Assembly: GCA_964439935.1 (NCBI GenBank)
Contig: CAYTPW010000006.1
Coordinates: 62,001-126,000, forward strand
Length of the DNA stretch: 64,000 nt
Direction: 5' to 3'
Source: JABMQW01 sp964439935
GTDB taxonomy: Bacteria > Fidelibacterota > Marinisomatia > Marinisomatales > TCS56
In this document: positions 61,191-64,000 of the stretch, piece by piece
Numbering within the stretch: the stretch's first letter is position 1
Layout: each line of letters starts with the position of its first letter
The notes under the pieces: model-generated
Databases searched by the model: none
Told to the model about the DNA's origin: nothing
Seen by the model: only the letters and a program-made list of their open reading frames with translations
Position numbers and translations under genes: made by a program

Positions 61191-62690
61191 ATGAAAAAGA
61201 TCATATTTCTACCAGTATTGTTACCCCTGATTTTATTTGCCCAGGAGGTTCAGCCTGAAATTACCCTGGAAAAAATGCGACTGGTAATTCTACCATCGAA
61301 CGAAATTGAGCAATATCAGGAAATCGGCGACCGGGTTTCGGCCATAGTTGCCAGCGAAGCCACCCGGTTGGGGCGTTTTGAAATCATCGACCGCAACCAG
61401 CTGGAAGCGATCATGGGTGAACAGGCACTGCAATTATCGGGGATAATTAATGATTCAGACGCGGTTGAAATCGGGAATATTGCCGCCGCTCCGGAAGCAT
61501 TAACTGTTACGGTATTGACTTATAGTCAGAAGGGGGTTCCACCGGACGATGAGGAGGAAGAAGACGAAAAGGATCGTGAAAAAGCCCGTGAGTTCGGTCT
61601 GTTTGGTATTATAACCAAAGGAATCGTTGATGCAGTAATCGATAAAGAACTGGAGGATGTGGAGCGCTATCCCAATAATATTCAGACGATCCTGAGTTGC
61701 CGAGTGCATAAAGTTAACCTGGAAACCGGCCAATCCCTGGCTGCTTTTAGCATTGATGCGGAACATACCGGTGGCAACAAAGGAGCTTCGCTTAAAAAAA
61801 CATTGAATATCGCCGCCTGGAAAGTCGACCGGGAATTGCGGGAATTATATTTGCTCAGCAGTCAAATTGTGGACGTGCGTGACCGGGAGGTCATACTCCT
61901 CTTGGGCCAAAATATGGGATTGAAGAAAGGAACGCTGTTTTCTATCAGCTCACCATCGACCAAACGGATTATCGGCGCGCGTGAGATCACCGTACCCGGG
62001 CACCAGGTAGGTATCGTTGAAGTTACTGAGCTCAGCCAGGATGCCAACCGGGGGTGGATCCTGCGGAAATGGGCACCAATCGAACCGGGTTTTCCGGCTG
62101 TGGAATCGACCGGGAAAATCATCTGCACCGGAATAGGCCTGCAATACGGTACTGGCAGCTCGGATCTGGCGCTGGGCTTCATGGGCTATTTCAATCCGCT
62201 GGGCAAGGTTGGCAGTTCAATTTTCTGCGGTATCGGGACTTTAGTCGACAGTCGCGACGATAGTGATTTTAACATTCAGTTGGGTGGCGATATTTATATC
62301 AAGCTGGTCGATACCCTGCCCTTTTCACTGGCGGCCTCGCTTTCCTTACCATTAAATATTTGTTTCCGCGATGACGATGATGCTGATGAAAATACAGTTA
62401 CCGCCTTACTGTTTAATCCGGTGATTGGAGCTCGATTTGAGTTTATGCTGGGCGCCAAAACGGACCTGGTGGCCACGGTGGGTTATTGCCCAACTCACAG
62501 TATGAGCCAATGGAAATATTCCGAAAGCGACGAAGATTCAGATGAGTCCAATTCTTACCCGGCCGTTTGGGACGGTGCTGCACCGGAATTCGATCCTACC
62601 GGACTCTATTTCAAGCTGGGACTGCGCTTCCTTGTTTTCAATAAAAAACTCGGTATCCCCACCTTTTCCGATCTGCATAATTTTCACTAG
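61191..62690 (+). CDS. CsgG-like, FlgT_C-like and beta-barrel fusion protein
   Basis: The 499-residue exported protein has a signal peptide (MKKIIFLPVLLPLILFAQ). A CsgG/LpoB-like domain follows (about 25-215), with RFEIIDRNQLEAIMGEQALQ and an acidic insert DDEEEEDEKDREK. A FlgT C-terminal-like domain comes next (about 222-300, VDVRDREVILLLGQNMGLKKGTLFSI...ITVPGHQVGIVEV). The C-terminal part (about 310-499) has regularly spaced amphipathic beta strands ending in FKLGLRFLVF, like an outer-membrane barrel. It combines pieces found in the FlgT-like and CsgG-like proteins at 48390-51794, though it is 10 kb away. Function unknown; outer-membrane location is inferred. Confidence 0.75.
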   Translation: MKKIIFLPVLLPLILFAQEVQPEITLEKMRLVILPSNEIEQYQEIGDRVSAIVASEATRLGRFEIIDRNQLEAIMGEQALQLSGIINDSDAVEIGNIAAAPEALTVTVLTYSQKGVPPDDEEEEDEKDREKAREFGLFGIITKGIVDAVIDKELEDVERYPNNIQTILSCRVHKVNLETGQSLAAFSIDAEHTGGNKGASLKKTLNIAAWKVDRELRELYLLSSQIVDVRDREVILLLGQNMGLKKGTLFSISSPSTKRIIGAREITVPGHQVGIVEVTELSQDANRGWILRKWAPIEPGFPAVESTGKIICTGIGLQYGTGSSDLALGFMGYFNPLGKVGSSIFCGIGTLVDSRDDSDFNIQLGGDIYIKLVDTLPFSLAASLSLPLNICFRDDDDADENTVTALLFNPVIGARFEFMLGAKTDLVATVGYCPTHSMSQWKYSESDEDSDESNSYPAVWDGAAPEFDPTGLYFKLGLRFLVFNKKLGIPTFSDLHNFH

Positions 62691-62746
62691 CAGGAATCGA
62701 ATCGTAAAGTAAAACAAAACATAGTTATTTTATAACTTTTACAGGA

Positions 62747-63847
62747 TTATGCACTAAACTTGAACAGGATACAGTCACCATCCTCCACGTGATATTCTTT
62801 ACCTTCCAGTAACGCCAGACCTGCTTCCCGGACCGCCTTTTCAGAATCCAAACGGACAAGATCAGCGTACTTGAATACTTCCGCCTTGATAAAGCCTTTT
62901 TGGAAATCGGTGTGGATTTCACCGGCAGCGTCATAGGCGGTAGCATTTTCAGGGATATTCCAGGCATGGGCTTCGTTTTCATTGGCGGTAAAAAAGGTTT
63001 TCAGTTCCAGTAATTTGAAAGCAGCATGTATCAGCTTATCCAAACCCGATTCAGTGAGGCCGTATTCCGCAGCGAATAAAATTTGCTCATCCTGATCCAG
63101 TGTGGACAATTCCTCCTCCAACTGACCGCAAAGCCGGATAGCAGCATTACCTTCCTGCTCGGCAAATTCGAATAATTGTTGCGGCAGGCCGCTGCGACCG
63201 GGATTGGTAAATTCGGCTTCGTCGACATTTGCAACATACAGGATCGGTTTCCCGGTGAGCAGAAACAAAGAATCGATCAGAGCAATCTCATCACTGGCGA
63301 GCTTGAAGGTTCGAGCCATTTTTCCATTATTACAATGTTCCTGAAGACGCTCGAGTATATCCAAATCAGCGCGGGCGGTGCGGTCACCCACCTTGGCTGC
63401 TTTGGTGTCTTTTTCGATCCTCCGATTAATCGTTTCCAGATCCGCCAGCAGCAATTCGGTTTCTACTAACTCCGCATCCCGGACGGGATCGATCGTGTTT
63501 TCAACATGGGCTACATTATCGTCTTCGAAGCAGCGTACTACATGAATTATAGCCGTCACCTGCCGGATCTGGCCCAAGAATTGATTGCCCAACCCTTCTC
63601 CAAGGCTGGCGCCTCGTACCAATCCGGCAATATCGGTGAATTCCACGGTGGCGGGAGTGGTCTTGGCTGATTGATGAATCAGGGCGATCTCAACCAGTCG
63701 ATTATCATGCATTGACACCACACCCACATGCGGGTCAATCGTGCAAAAAGGATAATTTTCCGCCGGAACGGATGAGGCGGTGAGGGCATTGAAAATAGTC
63801 GATTTCCCCACATTGGGCAAACCAACAATGCCACAACGTAAAGCCAT
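62747..63847 (-). CDS. ychF: Ribosome-binding ATPase YchF (Obg family)
   Basis: The 366-residue protein has the Obg-like G domain: G1 GIVGLPNVGKSTIFNALT (about 7-24), the G3 region FTDIAGLVRGAS, and NVDE in place of the NKxD base-specificity motif, which is why the family prefers ATP. A coiled-coil insert and a C-terminal TGS domain (FFTANENEAHAWNIPENATA to EDGDCILFKFSA) complete it. YchF binds ribosomes and influences stress responses and start-codon choice. It is convergent with the barrel fusion gene; no terminator was recognised in the 56-base gap. Confidence 0.96.
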   Translation of the reverse strand: MALRCGIVGLPNVGKSTIFNALTASSVPAENYPFCTIDPHVGVVSMHDNRLVEIALIHQSAKTTPATVEFTDIAGLVRGASLGEGLGNQFLGQIRQVTAIIHVVRCFEDDNVAHVENTIDPVRDAELVETELLLADLETINRRIEKDTKAAKVGDRTARADLDILERLQEHCNNGKMARTFKLASDEIALIDSLFLLTGKPILYVANVDEAEFTNPGRSGLPQQLFEFAEQEGNAAIRLCGQLEEELSTLDQDEQILFAAEYGLTESGLDKLIHAAFKLLELKTFFTANENEAHAWNIPENATAYDAAGEIHTDFQKGFIKAEVFKYADLVRLDSEKAVREAGLALLEGKEYHVEDGDCILFKFSA

Positions 63848-63881
63848 AAAACCCCCTCAGATTATTAGTTTTAGCGCGCGG

Positions 63882-64000
63882 TTAGAACGGATCGAGAGCC
63901 GGGTCGTCGCCGTAATCCCAGGTTAATTTTGGAAAGAGCCCCACCTGTAGATTTTCAGCGAAATAAATTACTTTTTGTTCGACCTTCATGACCGCATCAG
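63882..64000 (-). CDS. Unidentified protein, C-terminal fragment
   Basis: Reading from the right edge, an open frame encodes the last 38 residues of a protein (DAVMKVEQKVIYFAENLQVG to DDPALDPF) ending in TAA at 63882-63884. The remainder lies outside the window, so no function can be assigned. It is directly upstream of ychF on the same strand (34-base gap). Confidence 0.55.
   Translation of the reverse strand, partial: DAVMKVEQKVIYFAENLQVGLFPKLTWDYGDDPALDPF

Overview
The window is about 47% GC by eye and carries chromosomal genes of a Gram-negative bacterium of the FCB group. The signs are: two secreted proteins ending in a Por/FlgD-type C-terminal sorting domain (PNPFNP...GIYFYxLR), TonB/T9SS-style secreted architecture, a Bacteroidota-type promoter (TTG-N20-TAGGTTTG) at 20224-20254, and CsgG/FlgT-like periplasmic proteins. 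A Neomarinimicrobiota, Calditrichota or KSB1-like lineage fits best. This is an inference from protein style; there is no rRNA in the window. No tRNA, CRISPR array, insertion sequence or prophage was seen.

Layout. 1-8228 (minus strand): one tight operon of a two-helix K+ channel, a cyclic-nucleotide-binding protein, valyl-tRNA synthetase, a secreted DUF4139-like protein, RecG and a partial MntP. 8344-11919 (minus): a secreted M14 carboxypeptidase with a sorting tail, then an RlmD-like rRNA methyltransferase. 12082-13346 (plus): an ICMT-like membrane methyltransferase and a small secreted protein. 13502-20180 (minus): a bacterial microcompartment (BMC) operon of the sugar-phosphate-utilising (SPU) kind. 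It encodes a SorC-type regulator, an RpiB-DeoC fusion, two tandem-domain shell proteins, one hexamer protein, three pentamer proteins and a CoA-acylating aldehyde dehydrogenase. 20309-22321 (minus): an archaeal-type phosphoglucosamine mutase, ribosomal protein S21, and a short protein made only of sigma-70 regions 3-4. 22765-25394 (plus): a membrane protein and an SLC13-type permease. 25458-31918 (minus): an ABC-F protein, MtaB, and a FecR/CHASE2-adenylate-cyclase pair. 32050-51794 (minus): a co-directional run of FlgT-like, LPP20/FlgP-like, TlpA-like and CsgG-like envelope proteins ending in a giant secreted protein of about 5,430 residues. 51998-62690 (plus, with one minus gene): an SLH/TPR lipoprotein, a class V aminotransferase, LigA, a PAP2 phosphatase, an ABC-2 exporter and a CsgG/FlgT_C/barrel fusion. 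62747-64000 (minus): YchF and a partial gene.

How the genes fit together. In the BMC operon the expected flow is ribose-5-P/ribulose-5-P handling by the RpiB part and cleavage of deoxyribose-5-phosphate by the DeoC part to glyceraldehyde-3-phosphate plus acetaldehyde. The aldehyde dehydrogenase then makes acetyl-CoA inside the shell. No phosphotransacylase or alcohol dehydrogenase is encoded in the locus, so CoA and NAD recycling must come from elsewhere or work differently. The RpiB half has Asp where E. coli RpiB has its catalytic Cys. The most unusual region is 32050-51794. FlgT-, FlgP- and CsgG-type proteins, known from Vibrio flagellar rings and curli export, sit here without any flagellar or curli genes, directly upstream of a multi-domain giant surface protein. 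This may be an uncharacterised envelope or surface-display system.
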